64,000 bases of DNA from Emydura subglobosa (GCA_007922225.1 ML679974.1:6809105-6873104), one strand, 5' to 3'; numbered from the stretch's first letter, positions 11,934-23,985 are shown. The notes: generated from the sequence alone by a model not told the origin. Program-made: numbers and translations.

Positions 11934-13785
11934 CCTGATTTGAGCCTAAATTCCCTTGACTTTCAATGAGTTTAAGGCTTCTAAATCATAAGCACTTTTC
12001 AAAATGTTGTCCCTGGTCTTCTCTCACCAGCTGAGAAATTATTGAAACATTTTATAAAAGAAGAAGAAAAACCTTAAAAACAAATTAAAAACAAACAAAA
12101 AAGCAAAGTTTATTTCAGATGCCATCCTTTTCTCACACCTCTCCACCTTTGTTCAGTTTGTGGCTGGAAAGCTTTGAGCTTTTTGGCAGCCTAAATGCTC
12201 CGATATGAGAGAGACAGAAACACGTCACACACCTGCAAGTGGCCCCCTCTGGGAAAAATGAGACATGTTTATATGGCAGTTTGAGTAATGCCTGTTCTAT
12301 ACATAAACCAAGGGGTCTGGTGATTCGGCATCTCTGAGTTACACTTGGCACAGGACCCAAAGTCAGAGAGTGTAGCAAAGGGGGTGTATGCTCTCACTGT
12401 ACCTGTAGGGGCCAGCTCAATCCCGGGTGTAAATGAGAGTAGGTGGTTCTAATCTTCTCTGGCCAGTAACAGTCTGCAAGTGGTTGCTCATACCAGCTGG
12501 GGGTGCTGGAGAGAAGTAGCACTCTGCACATCCCTCCTCATTCCAGCATCATCTCTGTCACTTGGGGGTTGCCTCATGCCAGGGAATTCTCGCTTCCTTA
12601 CTCAGGGAACTTTATTTCCTCTGCCAAATCATCAAAAAATGGGTCATGTTGAGACTGAGGATCTGGCTGTAACTTTACTTTTAAAAAAAGAACAAATGAG
12701 TGCAGGATTTTGAACCAGGCGCGTGACACAATGAGCCAATTAGCAGATTAAAAAACAAACCAACCCCAGACTCTCACATGGATTTCTACTTAAACATATC
12801 AATGCTTTGTTTGCTGTGAGCTGTTTTAAAGGAATCAGAACTGATTATGTCCTTGGCTTCTCTGACTTTCCTTACACTAAGGCAGAAATGTATTCTGAAA
12901 TACTGTAATGTATCCTGAAAGGTAGGAACCTAACAAACTTCTATGTGTACATTCAGAAATATATTTTAAAGCTATTCTTTTGCTATAAATGTTGTTTATA
13001 AGAAAGCACAACAGAAATGGAATATTTGGATGCAGAAAGACAAGTTTTTGTATTAACCATCAACAGAAACAGTTCTTAATTTACCATAAAAGGAAACTTT
13101 TATGGTAGGCATTGAAATTCCATATTTTTGGGATGTGATGCTCTGAATAATTAAACCACATACACTCACAAACACCTGCATTCAAATATAGTAAGAGTTG
13201 GATATAGATTACAATAGCAATAACATTTAGATTTAAAGCTGATTATCCACCCACTTCATTTTGTACTTTGGACCTCAGTCTGTGTGAGGGAACTGGCAAC
13301 TTTTCTGGTGCACCCATTTATCCCCACAACTCCTTGGAAGCTCTTTTGTATTTCCAAAGGGCTCTTTTGGGTGGAAGCACACACAGTCCCTATTCCCTGA
13401 TTGTCACATCCACGAGGAAGTCATGCACATAAAAGCCAGTTTTGTGTAGAGACTTAACACAGGAAATAAAATCAAATAACATACCTTGTTCCTCTGTCGC
13501 TAGAGAGTATCCTCTCTCAAACATGTGACAAGCTTCTTGAAAAGCTGCTTAAACCCTCATGGGGAGAGGCTTCGCTACACATTCAGGAGACTCAGTTCTC
13601 CCACAGGCGGGGGATGAAAAGCTCCCATTGACATTTCCTGTAGGAGGAGGGAGTAAGGTGGATAATTGCAGGGTATCTAGTAGGAAAGGATTTAGTCCAG
13701 CCTCCTAGGTTAGTATGTGTATTACAATAGCACATGGAGGCCCCAACTAAGTTTGAGGCTAAATTATTGTTCTTATTTATCATAG
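11934..13785. other. Unclassified non-coding sequence
   Basis: Open frames of 60-80 codons on both strands show no protein family signature. No terminal repeats, RNA gene or microsatellite is evident. Confidence 0.45.
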
Positions 13786-13910
13786 TAGTGGTTAGGAGCC
13801 TCTGCTGAGCTCTGGGCTCCTTGGTGCACTGGACACATGGTAAGAGAGCGTCCCCACCCCAAGGACCTCAACATTCTTAAATAGAAGAAAGGGACAAAGG
13901 GCGGGTGAGG
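13786..13910 (-). repeat. SINE/LINE-tail repeat, minus strand
   Basis: On the minus strand this segment matches the shared tail seen at 45228-45480 and 27598-27850: a block equivalent to 'GGGGTGGGGACGCTCTCTTA' stands for the usual 'GGGGCAGGGACCGTCT', followed by TGTGTCCAGTGCACC standing for 'TGTACAGTGCCTAG'. The identity is visibly decayed. Confidence 0.55.
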
Positions 13911-14609
13911 TAAAAATGCATGTTAGAACCTTTCCTCCATTTAAAAAAAAATCCCACTCTTAGAAGAGGGCCCAATGAGACACACTCAAGATCAGGAGGC
14001 CTTTGCCTGGGCCTGCAGAAATTGATGGAAGTTTGTATCTGGCCTAGAGAGAAAGAGATGGCATGATCTAAGACCTCTGTAATTTCTCTCAATGTCTGCA
14101 TGTTAGACTGAATCTAATATGACGGGAAAGCATTACTTTGATTTCTCTTGGCCCTGTTTTATTGGTTATCAGTGACTATCTGAACATATCAAACTACTGG
14201 GGGTTTGATTTTGCCATCTTTCAAAGGGAATTTTGTCTGTGTGCACAGCAGGTTCAAACCTTTGGTATTTAAAAGATACTCTCTTGTTTGGTCTGCAGGC
14301 TCCGAAGTAAAGACTGGCTGAGTCTGGCTTCAAAGGGTGTAATCGTGTGTATGAAATGCTTAGGGTTTTAGAACATATAAAGCTACTACTCCTTCCTGAA
14401 CCAGGGGAGGCATAGATCATCCAGAGAGTATGCACTAAGTACTCGGTGGGCTAGTCGCATAGAGTACAGATGAAATGTGAAAGGCTGGACTGATGGGTTT
14501 GTGAGAATGAGGCAGTTACAGACACACAACTCCAGGAGTCCACACAAACTAAAAATGGCCCAAACAGTGACAGCTCAGATAGTGTATATATTTACAGGAG
14601 AGAGTGTTT

Positions 14610-14826
14610 CCAATGATTCTGGCATGGGACATGGTGTCAGGAGACCTCAATTCTATTTCCAGTCCTGTCACTAATTCACTGTTTGGCCAACTCACACACT
14701 TTGTTCCTCAGTTTTCACATGTGTAATACAAGTATAAAATTACTACCTCACAGGTGTGTGGTGAATCTCAATAACATGCTTATGAAGCACAGTGAGTGCC
14801 TCAGATAAAAGGCACTGTATCAAAGG
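14610..14826 (+). repeat. MIR-like SINE
   Basis: This is a tRNA-derived SINE in old condition. The segment 'CAATTCTATTTCCAGTCCTG' holds a decayed RNA polymerase III B box. It is followed by the conserved middle of MIR-type SINEs: GTTCCTCAGTTTTCACATGT, AATACAAGTATAAAATTACTA, CCTCACAGGTGTGTGGTGA. The end is AAGCACAGTGAGTGCCTCAG with AAAGGCACTGTATCAAA, corresponding to the usual 'AGCGCTTTGAGA...AAAGGCGCTATAT'. It is on the plus strand and nearly full length. No flanking duplication is visible. Confidence 0.75.
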
Positions 14827-16193
14827 AATTTTTCCAATGAGTTCTAAATGAGGGACAGTATTCCACAGAGAAAACTGTGTAACACTATATTTACCACTGG
14901 ATGCCTGACAAAGCACAGACTGCTTATGTGTTATTTTCAGAATATTTTGTCAGCTCATTTTGGAAAACTAATAACTTCATAAATGTAATCCTTAGCTTTC
15001 TAGCTTTGTGGTAAAAAATCAGCAACACACCATTTTGTGTCTCTCTTGAGGTTCTGCTCAGCTCTGTGGTTTCCTAGTATGATCTAAATATTGTAGCTAG
15101 TAAATCTGTTTCCCTATTCATTTAGAACTTGGTAAATTAGGATGCCAGGGCACATTGCACACATTCTCCACACTCCTCTCTCTCTCAAACTGTCTTCAGA
15201 GAGCGCACTCCAGAGCTATGGTAATCATACAGATGCCAGCCACTGAACTGTGGTTTTTTTTGCTATTCAGTTTTGTAAGCATGAATGGCAGTCAATTTAA
15301 TAAATTCACCAAGGTGCCAGTTAGATGTTAAAGCTAAAATCTAACAAACTAGGTATGCCAGTTTGATAAATGTTATAACCAATAATGGACTAGAATTTAA
15401 TTAGGATAACATCTTTTTGAGTCCAGGAAGTGGTAGCATAATAATTTTAAAGCTAGGTTCTTTTCAAGTCGCCTTTTACCTTGGACAGTGTTTCTCAACT
15501 GAGGACACTTGGTACTCCTAACCAATCAACAGTATACTAGTTCACCAAGAACTACATAAATAGATAATCAACAGTTCAGAGCAAATGTTTAGCTACCAAA
15601 AAAAAAAAAAAATTCCTAGGCATAATACCACGAATATAGTCTTGAAAGCAATTGTCCTAAATGGTATTGCGGTTAAGCAGTTTTTTATTTGTACATAGTG
15701 GAACAGCATCAACAAGAAAAATAGAGAAAGTCTTACCCCTGAATACCATGTAGGCTGGTGATTAGGACACTGTCCCATTGCATCTCAAGTCCATCTATAT
15801 GTTTTCCTTGAGTTGTTTGCAGATCTTTCTAAAGAACAGGCTGCTTCATAGCTCCAGCCTTCTGGGGGTGAGGGACAAACTTTAGCCTTATGATTGGATC
15901 TTCTTTTGCCTCAACATCTTTTTGTTAGGTTAGAATGTTGTTCTTTTGTCCCAGACCTTCTCAGAATCCCACAGCTTCACTATGGGCTAGACTGAGAGGC
16001 ATGTGGGGTACCCACATAGGGAAATAAGGAAGACTAGGCTCCCCTGCATACATACGCTTACTCTGAGTGAGCTACTTGGACCTTAGATCAAGGTGTGCAG
16101 GATTAATGGGCACTGTGCACCTGAAGTAGATGGATGGGAGGAGAGAGGAAAAGCCCGGGCTCTGCTCCCCACTGTAGGACGTGGAAGAATATT
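14827..16193. other. Unclassified sequence with an A run and a possible hAT end
   Basis: No gene found. An A run of about 15 lies near 15598-15612. At about 15486 the text CAGTGTTTCTCAAC resembles the CAGTGGTTCTCAAC terminal repeat of the hAT element at 53539, but no matching right end is visible. Confidence 0.4.
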
Positions 16194-16773
16194 GTGACAT
16201 GAGGGCAACATAAGTGGCAATGGCTAGGCCTGAATTAGCATAAATAATAATGGCTAGGCCCAAAATGACCCAGCCATGAACCCAAGAGAGAGCAGAAGTA
16301 TGCTAACCGAAGAACCAGTTTGAACCAGCTAAAAATCAGCTAAGGCAGTAAACAAGTAACCGTAGCTTATAGTGGATTGGTTTTTAGAAAATTACCAATA
16401 GTAAGGAGAATAACAAGTGTCAGTACCCAATCCTCAAGTGGATTGAGAAGTAACCAATAAGCATATTGCTAGGATAAGGGAGAGGGTTATATTAGGACCA
16501 GGGGTGACGCCCTGCCACAAGGCTCTCCGCAGACCTATGGAGGATCCAGAGGATGCTGCATGGCAGGTTTGCTCCCTGGTGAAACTCGCTTATAGGGAGG
16601 TAAATGGGCTTCCCCTCCCTTATTGTCGTAAGTGCCTGATCTGTAATTCTAACAGCTTGAGTGTTGTAATAATAGCTTGAATAAACTAACTGTGTGGGCA
16701 CTTCCTTGTCAGGCTGCTCTTTCCTCGCTACCAAGATTTCAGACCACGATCCCTCCTTCTTGGCGGAACACAT
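16194..16773 (+). mobile_element. Probable solo LTR of an endogenous retrovirus
   Basis: The segment has the order expected of a retroviral LTR on the plus strand. It starts with TGTGACATGAGGG and ends with a 'CGGAACA' type CA end. Several CCAAT boxes occur in the U3-like part (for example 16453-16457), followed by a TTATATTAGG TATA-like box near 16487, and an AATAAA polyadenylation signal at 16680-16685 about 190 bases later. A U5-like region follows. No gag, pol or env reading frame and no primer binding site stand next to it, so it is either a solo LTR or an LTR-like relic. I could not find a convincing target duplication, and the left boundary could instead be at a TGGCTAGGCC repeat (16221 or 16251). 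The family is unassigned. Confidence 0.5.
16680..16685 (+). promoter_or_regulatory. AATAAA polyadenylation signal in the putative LTR
   Basis: An exact AATAAA, placed downstream of the TATA-like and CCAAT motifs as in retroviral LTRs. It is the main reason for orienting the LTR on the plus strand. A chance hexamer is possible in AT-rich DNA. Confidence 0.45.
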
Positions 16774-17256
16774 ACACAATGCACTGACCAGCATAGTGGA
16801 GCTAATGCACCAAGGTAATCATTTATTGCTGGCATAGTCAGGGAAGGAATTGTAGCTCCTCAAAGACTTTGATTTTCCTTGACTCTTACATGGAGGGTAC
16901 AGACGAGTAGGGAAAGGCTTTTTGCACCCTTACTACCAGCACGCATGTGCGAAGGCCAGTAACTAATTGGTCCCAACTCATTATTATTTAATAGGCATTA
17001 ACTGGGTTGCATACTTTTCTAGGAACTCTTCCTGATCCCCCCAAAACAATGCAAACTAAGCTCCCCTTCATATTCATTATAGAATCCTGTGCTAAAAGCT
17101 GTACTTTATGATGAGTTGTTGGTCTGCCAGCAGAGGTCTCAAGTCATCTAATGATTTGGCAGTGTCTTCTTTGGGACAATCAACACAATGTTAATACAAA
17201 AACATTACATAAGATATTGTACCAAGCTGGCAACATGTCCTTGGTGCAGAATTTGT

Positions 17257-17305
17257 GACACTTGTAGAGCGCTTTGATATGAGAGGCACTGTACAAAGGT
17301 AAAAT
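17257..17305 (+). repeat. SINE 3' remnant (AGCGCTTTGA type)
   Basis: TAGAGCGCTTTGATATGAGA and then GGCACTGTACAAAGG match the 3' core of MIR-like SINEs. The upstream head cannot be recognised. Confidence 0.55.
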
Positions 17306-17949
17306 GTGATTAAATATGGTCATAAACATGTCAAGTCACATCAAATCACAGTACTTAAGTTAAAAATTCTGGCAAGAATGGGATTGTTAAAGCAGTTTTA
17401 AATTGTAAGAATATTTTGGCGTTAGAGTGTGTGTTTATTTAAAAAGAGTGATTTTGGTGGTTTCAGATACACTGATAAACCTTTTCCCTTACAAACCTGC
17501 ATTAAAAAGGACTGACAGATTTTGCTCCATGGTCAAGTGGTTAAACATTGAAAACAAACTTCTATATGCATGCAGTTATGGCTACGGTGACATAAAAGAA
17601 CAATCTAAAATCGCATGTTGCATTTCTGTGACCTCTAAGCATGCCTCTTTCCACCGAAAAAGAAGATGTGCTTGGTTTAGATGCTGCTACAGTACTTCTC
17701 ATAACACTTTAATCCACACCACGATGCTCATCATGCATTACAATGATATTTGAATAGCCCCTTTCACATTGTGGTATTTCCACAGAGTGGCTACAATGTC
17801 AGTGGAAGTATTTATATTTAGGAATGTCTGAATCATAATGACTTGGTCACTCATTGTATCTGAAGGACCCAGAAGCTTGGTACAGTATCAGTGAAAATAT
17901 CTTATATAATGTTTTTGTATTAACATTGTGTTTATGCTCCCAAATGCTG

Positions 17950-18003
17950 AATCATTAGAACTATCTTGTATAGTCTAATCATTAGAAGTATCTTGTATAA
18001 TAC
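17950..18003. repeat. Tandem duplication, 27-bp unit, two copies
   Basis: The unit beginning AATCATTAGAA(C/G)TATCTTG occurs at 17950-17976 and again, directly abutting, at 17977-18003. The copies differ at a few positions near their ends. It looks like a simple replication-slippage duplication. Confidence 0.85.
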
Positions 18004-19051
18004 AGAATATTAACTAATGTAGGGATACAGAGGGAAAATGGTATTGACTGGTTAAATCCACGTAAGTTTTCCAAGACTTGTTGATCTGATTTAATTTCAA
18101 ATTAAGGGGGTTGTTTTACCTCTTATGGGATCTCTGTGATTTCATTACTTTTATTTTAAATATTGTTTTTCTCATATTTATCATATAGCAAATGAAAATG
18201 AAAAATCCAGGCTTGCTATGGAGTATCTTTCCCTACAGCTAAGGGGTTAAAATCTGGGTGCCTAAAGTTAGGCTTCTAACTCAAGGTTTAGGCACTGAAA
18301 TAAGTTACCTCATTTCCAAAAGTGCTGAGCTCCTAAGGGGTCTGTGAAAATAAAGGGTGAGGGATTTTCTGCCCCCAAAAAAGACAGGATTGGGGAAGCT
18401 TCATGGACTATATGAAACACACTTTAAACTCAGGTTGTTCTTTGAAGGCACAGAATTCTTTATTACTTCAGAGAGTACAAACATGCCTGTAATGCAGAAC
18501 AGAGAAAGACTTGGGGTCCGGAGTAAACAGGGGTCAATGACCCCAGACAGCAAGGATAGGGAGTGTCTAGAAATTACAGCCTCTGTGGAACTTAATGGGG
18601 GTATTCATAAAGCTCAACCACTGTGAAAACTTCAGTTATCAATATGAGATGGTAGCATTCACTTGTGTGAAAGTCTTACACATGTAACCTCTCTGCATGG
18701 TGCAGAGCCTTGCTCCTTGGGAGCTGCTTGCCTAACAAGCAATAGCCAAGGGGGGATGGCTCAAGGCGAAAGTGAGCTGAGGAGGGGCCACTGGACCAGT
18801 ACTGCTAAGGGGCCAGATGCAGTGGGGTTGGAGAGTTAATGTAGGTAGAGCTAGTTCAGAGTCAGCAGTGAATCCATCTTTACTACAAGTAGAATCCACA
18901 GGCTCCAAGCAGATCTCAGGGGAACTGCAGATTCAGAGGAGAAATGTTGACCCTTTTGAAGGCAATGGGAATTTTAATATTGACTTCAGTGGGCCTGGTT
19001 TTCACCTGAGTGGAACACCCTGCACTGTGTGCGTGAGCGTGTTTGTCATGG

Positions 19052-19142
19052 TTATTTTTAGTAAAAGTCACAGACAGGTCACAGGCAATAAACAAAAATT
19101 CATGGAAGCCTATGACCTGTTTGTGACTTTTACTAAAAATAA
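19052..19142. repeat. Palindrome with 35-bp arms and 21-base loop
   Basis: The left arm (19052-19086) starts TTATTTTTAGTAAAAGTCAC and ends CAGGTCACAGGC. The right arm (19108-19142) is its reverse complement at 33 of 35 positions. Both mismatches are transitions at sites where the intact form would probably be CpG, suggesting the arms were once identical. The transcript would form a long hairpin. Confidence 0.9.
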
Positions 19143-19252
19143 TGGGAAGGTGGAAGCTAACACAGGTTGACTGAAGTCTGGGGGGTGGGGGGAAGATGAA
19201 AGCCTGAGCTTTGCTATGGTTAGGGGGGGGGAAAATCCAGCACCCATCACTG

Positions 19253-19495
19253 GTGTGGCTCAGAGCTCAGGGCCCCCACTGCAGCCCCGGTGGCTCAGTT
19301 TGGGACCCCCGTGGCCCGCAGTGGCTTGGAGCTCTGGATTCCATCACTGCTTGCAGCGGCTCAGAGCTCTGGGTCTTCCTGCTGCCTATGGCGGCTGAGA
19401 GCTGCAGGGCCCTGGCTGTCCAAGGTGGCTGAGAGTTACAGGTCCTGCTGCTGCCCACAGCAGCTGGGAGTCCCAGGTCCCCCATTGGCTGATGG
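19253..19495. repeat. Degenerate GC-rich minisatellite, about seven units
   Basis: Units begin at about 19253, 19288, 19317, 19352, 19389, 19422 and 19458. Each carries a GTGGCTCAGAGCT-like or GCGGCTGAGAGCT-like core followed by a C-rich stretch. Spacing varies from 29 to 37 bases. It sits inside the composite repeat. Confidence 0.6.
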
Positions 19496-19585
19496 TTCTG
19501 GCCCTGCTGCCCCAGGGCTGAAATGGAAAATGTCATGGAGGTCTCTGAAAGTAATGAAATCTGTAACTTCCATGACATAATCTTA

Positions 19586-22500
19586 TCCTTAGTTATAAGG
19601 GACACATCCTGGTGACAAAACAATCTAGCAAAAACTCTGTGAGGATATTCCCTCTCTTCTGCTTCCCCCCACAAGACACAGACCTGTGGGTTTCTCTACA
19701 AAATGGGATAATTTAGTGTCAGATATCATTCATGAACAAACTCCACTGACTTAGGAAATGTATATCTTTCCCTTGGAAAACAAAACCTACTTTGGCAGGA
19801 TAGTGCAGCATCTCCTCCAGTCTTGTAAATTCTACCGAAGAATTTACTTGTTTAATTTTTTCGAAAATATACGTGATTTCACAGGTGTATGTGTTCATGA
19901 ATAGTCATTAAATTAACCTCTACCTGCAGTCACTTTTAAAAGAGAGGCTGCATAATATAAATTTCTGGCCATGTTCCTGAGAGGATATTTTCATAGGACA
20001 ACCATAGCAGAGGACATTAAATGTGAAGTTAGGTGAATGTAAGAGATCTTATAAAACTGCAAACTGAGAACCATATCTGGGTAGATAGACTTGGGAACAA
20101 GGATATAATTTTTGCCTATAGCAAAAGTGAAGTGTGAAGCTAAATCCTAAGGTGGCAAGATGATAGAAAAATATTCAAAATATGAATGTTATCATGGAGA
20201 CATACAGAAGGCATAAGATAAGTAGAAAAAATGAGATGGTTGGTATACATCCTGTTACTGCTTTTGACATGAGCTGTGAGCCAAAAATTCCCAGGTTTTT
20301 TGGGTTGTTCCAGGTAGGGAGAGAAATTGATGGAGTCAAGTGTTTCTTCGATATGTTCCTGCTTATTTATAAAGAATATGCAAAGTCCTGTTTCCTTGAA
20401 CATAGCAGGAATCAAACAAGCTGGGCTCTCTGTCTCTCTCTCGACTTTCTCAGGGACACCCATGCCTCCAGGGCTTATTCAGGCTGTCCTTGGCTTTCTG
20501 CTTTTTCTTTGTATCCTTCTGTCTCTCTTGCACACGTACCTCTACACAAAATGATACACAGCAGAGCTCCTTACCCCACACAGTTAATATTCCTGAGCTG
20601 CCTCACATATGCATTTATTTTGGATGGTGACGTGCCTGTGTTTTGGTTTGAGGCCTCTGTTTCAGCTACCTGGTTCCATAAATGAGTTTAATGGATTCTT
20701 ACGACTATTTTAAATGAAGGGTGACAGTTACACTCTCTAGTTTCAAAAAGATTTAACCCAACTCATAATAATTTGTTTGTTTGTATTACAGTATTGCCGA
20801 GAGTGTCTAATGGGAGTCAAGGCCCTGTTGTGCTAGATGCTGTGCATACAATGAGGAATATGTGGAGAATTTATAACCTAAAGAGACAAATGTCCTCAAG
20901 AACATCAACTGATGTGTGCCAATTGGAGAAACACCAGAATTCAGAGCTTCTTAAATGTCTCATTAGATTACCTGCTTTGCTGTGCTGAAGACTTTTGCAA
21001 ATGTACAAAATAACCCCTGACCAGATCTATTGGAAACAGGAACATTCATTTGAGATGCAAGAAAGAAGTACCTGGAAAAGATTTATCACTTACAGACCTC
21101 CTTCCATCCTATAGCAGCCAATGTTCTGTCAAAGGTACTAAGATGAAGGAAGACTCACAATCAGACTGACCATCTTTTTGGCAGTTCAACAAGGAGAAAC
21201 TCATTAGTCCTGCAATACTAGCCACTTTTCACTCCTTTTTATGGCACATGTGATCTGAACAGAGCTAGTCAGAAAACAGGCTTTCTTCTATTCAACGTTC
21301 AGATGGGGAAATATTTTTTTGTCTAATTTTTCCACTGAAAAATTAGACTTATGGTTGAAAAACTGAAAACAGAAATAATTCAACCCAACCTTGAAACATT
21401 TCAATTTGCAAATGTTGCTGTGGAGCCTTGCAATATTTGAAGTCCAGGAACCTCTTGTTTCCATTCCTCTCCATGGGCTCGTTTGTCAGACGGTGTCTCC
21501 GATGATACATTACAGTGCCCCATCGTGGAGAGAGGGTGGCGCTCTTGGGGCTCAATTCAGCAAAACAGTACAGAGTATAATGTTTACCTTATTGAGTTAC
21601 TGCCACTGAGTTCATGGACAGACCTGCATCCAAACACTCACGTCCATATCCCCAAAGGCATTTGAGCACTGAACTCCTGTTGATTTCAGCGGAAATTAGA
21701 GGTCTAAGTAACTCTGAGGATCAGTGCCACAGTGCTCCCACAAATGAATGGGCTTACTGTGTAGTCCCCCCTCCCACTTTGTGTAGTGTTTACACTACAC
21801 TTGGCAATATATGCTCGCTAGGTCAAGGCATTAAGTTGTACTAAAATGGAGCTTATCAAAAGCAGATTAGAATTTTTTATTTTTTTTTAAAAAAGGAAAA
21901 TACAAATTTCAAACAATATGTGGTAATCTTTCAAATACACTGCATTTGGTACCTCTATAGTAAGAATCATTCCAAGCTAGAAAAGATATCAGGCTCACAT
22001 TACAATTAATATTCAACGTCGGTCTGGTAAATACGTTACAAGATCTCCACACTGGAGAGACTATTAGTGGAAGACAATTTTTCTGAGCACAACTAATACA
22101 GAACCAGAAAAGAGGGCTAAATTTTAGTCTTAGTAAAACACAACCAAATCCATCAACATCCATGGTGTTGGCTGTGTGTCACTGAGAGCTGTATTTGATC
22201 TATTTTCCTCATTATCAATACATTGCTGGAGAGTCAGTCAGATGACTGAGAACCATTTTCCTGTTTGTGGATGTGCCCCAAATAAACACATTTCTGGAGC
22301 AAAATGGCGTGAATAACAGTATTTTAATGGTGGGGTTCCTTCTATAGACAGCCCACATAGTACTTACCCTATTCTGCAGATGGCTAAAGAAAAGAAAAGA
22401 AATCAGACACATGTTTAGAATAATGATGATATGATTGTCTGCTAATTAATGTTTTGTTACATTATGGTCTCAAAAACAAGCTTCTTTAGTTAACTTGTGG

Positions 22501-23231
22501 ACTGTGAAAGTGAGAGAAACCAGAGAAATGGTGATGAGACTTTATGAGGAAAGTTGGACTAAAATGAACCAGTAAGCAAACAGCCCCATAACAAAATCTG
22601 CTAGTAGTTAACCCTCTCAGCCTCTTGAGAGCTGGGTGAAATATTCAGTGGAAAACTAGATTCTCAAATTGTGCCCATGTTTGAGTGATTGAAGCTCCTG
22701 CTCACAGCATAGTATTGCAGTAAAGTTTGGTGGGATTTCCATCCCCCTCATGGATGTCTGAGATTATTAAGGTAGTTCTATGTGGTGCATTTAGAATTTC
22801 AAACATCAAGCTATCACTGGTCACATGGTATTTCTTTTGGTTCCCTGACTGACTGATTCTATACTTTGGTGTTCAGGAGAGTCATTAGAGTTCATTTTGA
22901 CTTCTTATATCAATTGGAGTGTCTGAGTATTGTGTGAACCCCACTAGGGGAAAAAAAACCTGTTAATTTTCCAGGTATCTCTGCCTTGGGTTTTCCCTCC
23001 AACCATTCTCAAGGTACTCTTATGTGACATATCTTTGCCCTCAAAGCTGGCAGCAACACTGCTGCTAGAGTACTGTGGCATCAATAGATATTGTAAAGAC
23101 AGATAATCCTTGTTGGGGACTTGAAAGAATTGAAAGAAAATTCTGCAAGTTACAAGCAGACGACAGGATGGTGAATTGCCTTCCCAGAGCCAAGACACAA
23201 GTCATGAACTTTAAGACTGGATAGGCCTTTC
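19586..23231. other. Unclassified sequence, no supported gene
   Basis: One plus-strand frame of 167 codons (20182-20685) is long for this window. However, it overlaps a 107-codon minus-strand frame and shows no domain, signal peptide or repeat structure I can recognise. I treat it as chance or an old repeat. A minus-strand SINE tail lies at 20771-20865. Confidence 0.45.
20771..20865 (-). repeat. SINE/LINE-tail repeat, minus strand
   Basis: The plus-strand text ATTTGTTTGTTTGTATTACA, then 'GTATTGCCGAGAG', then 'TGTTGTGCTAGATGCTGTGC' is the reverse of the shared tail 'TTTGTACAGCGCCTAG...GGTAATACAAATAATAA'. It is the same family as 45228-45480 and 49432-49560. Confidence 0.7.
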
Positions 23232-23605
23232 AATTTGACAGGAAAGGATCTATTGGTAATGGGTCATATCTGCACCAACGACACTGTATAGTAGATCTCA
23301 CACATAGTAAATGACTTCAAAGAACTAGGAAGAGTGCTGAAGAAGGAGAAGAATGTCCAAGTGATCTTCCCTGAGATCTTTCCTCTCCCATGAACAACAG
23401 AAGGCAGAAGATTCTGGAAATGAACCGCTGGCTAGGCAAGTGGTATAGGGTGAAGGGTTTTGGTTTTGTGGAGCATAGGTCTGCCTTCTATGGGAGGAGG
23501 GACTGTATAGTTTGGATTGTCTCCACCTCAGTAGAAGGGGGACCAATTTTCTTGAGGACGGGCTGGTTAGAGTAGTCAGGTGAGTATCAAACTTGCAACA
23601 CCATC
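23232..23605 (+). pseudogene. CR1 LINE ORF1 esterase-domain relic
   Basis: Decayed plus-strand copy of the C-terminal part of CR1 ORF1, which carries an SGNH/GDSL-type esterase domain. Landmarks: HICTNDT near 23260, corresponding to the family's conserved GTNDT/I block with its glycine lost; then a region equivalent to 'VIFSEILPV', now frameshifted; then RRQKILEMNRWLGKW (about 23400-23442) and GFGFVEHRSAFYGRRD (about 23457-23505). The expected DGLHLS block has become a frameshifted 'TSVEGGPIFL' reading. An in-frame stop follows HICTNDTV. The same domain, in another copy, lies on the minus strand at 32775-33104. ORF2 does not follow here, so this is an isolated fragment. Confidence 0.75.
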
Positions 23606-23865
23606 AGAAGGATAGGCTGCGTTGAAGTTACTGTGCTTTGAAACAAAAGTGGTGGCCCATGCTGACAATCTTACAGATGGATATAGTGGTTTGGCATATT
23701 AAACATAAAGGTTTTGCGTTTAAATGAGGTGACATAATAAAAAGAAAATCCTTTCTTTAGTTTGGGTTAAAAGCTTGGTTTTCGCTGTTGACTTTGCGAC
23801 ATTTCTTCCCACTCATACTCATTTTTTGATCCATTTCCATCACTAAAGAAAAAATGAGAAGCATC

Positions 23866-23985
23866 CAGGGCCGGCCTTAGTGAAAATAATGCCCTGGGCA
23901 AACTTGTATTTTGGTTCCCTTTCTTTGAGTTCAGCCCTGGGTGGCGGGCCTCAGGCTATGAGCCCCAGGCAGCGAATTTAATTAT
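23866..23985. mobile_element. hAT-like element, left end (CAGGGCCGGCC)
   Basis: CAGGGCCGGCCTTAGTGAAA is a typical hAT-type terminal sequence. The text that follows (GCCCTGGGCAAACTTGTATT, then CTTTGAGTTCAGCCC and GGCGGGCC) fits a non-autonomous family I recall from turtles. The right terminal repeat, expected as the inverse of CAGGGCCGGC, is not seen, so the element is truncated or its end has decayed. The right coordinate is approximate. Confidence 0.55.

Larger units (their letters stand above)
16774..19039. other. Unclassified sequence with a SINE tail and a small tandem repeat
   Basis: No gene is supported; a 108-codon frame near 17427-17753 has no recognisable domain. A decayed SINE tail lies at 17257-17305 (TAGAGCGCTTTGATATGAGA, then GGCACTGTACAAAGG). 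A two-copy tandem repeat lies at 17950-18003. Confidence 0.45.
19040..19585. repeat. Composite repeat: palindrome plus GC-rich minisatellite core
   Basis: The left end starts with TGTCATGG (19044-19051) and runs into a 35-bp-arm palindrome (19052-19142). The right part holds TGTCATGGA at 19531-19539 and TCCATGACA at 19569-19577, so the ends share inverted TGTCATGG-type motifs. Between them lies a GC-rich block (19253-19495) of about seven degenerate units of roughly 29-37 bp, each with a (C/G)(A/G)GTGGCT(C/G)AGAGCT-like start. The several overlapping open frames here (up to 135 codons) come from this biased composition and are not convincing genes. It resembles a repeat I have seen in turtle sequence, but I cannot name its class. 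Confidence 0.6.

Noticed and set aside
15486..15560. Possible hAT element starting CAGTGTTTCTCAAC
   Set aside because: No matching right end or 8-bp duplication is visible, so it may be chance similarity to the end at 53539.
19267..19674. Minus-strand open frame of 135 codons and two plus-strand frames in the same place
   Set aside because: All come from a GC-rich minisatellite in which stop codons are rare. Frames on both strands at the same place argue for composition, not coding.
20182..20685. Plus-strand open frame of 167 codons
   Set aside because: No family signature, and a 107-codon minus-strand frame overlaps it. The composition is like the surroundings.
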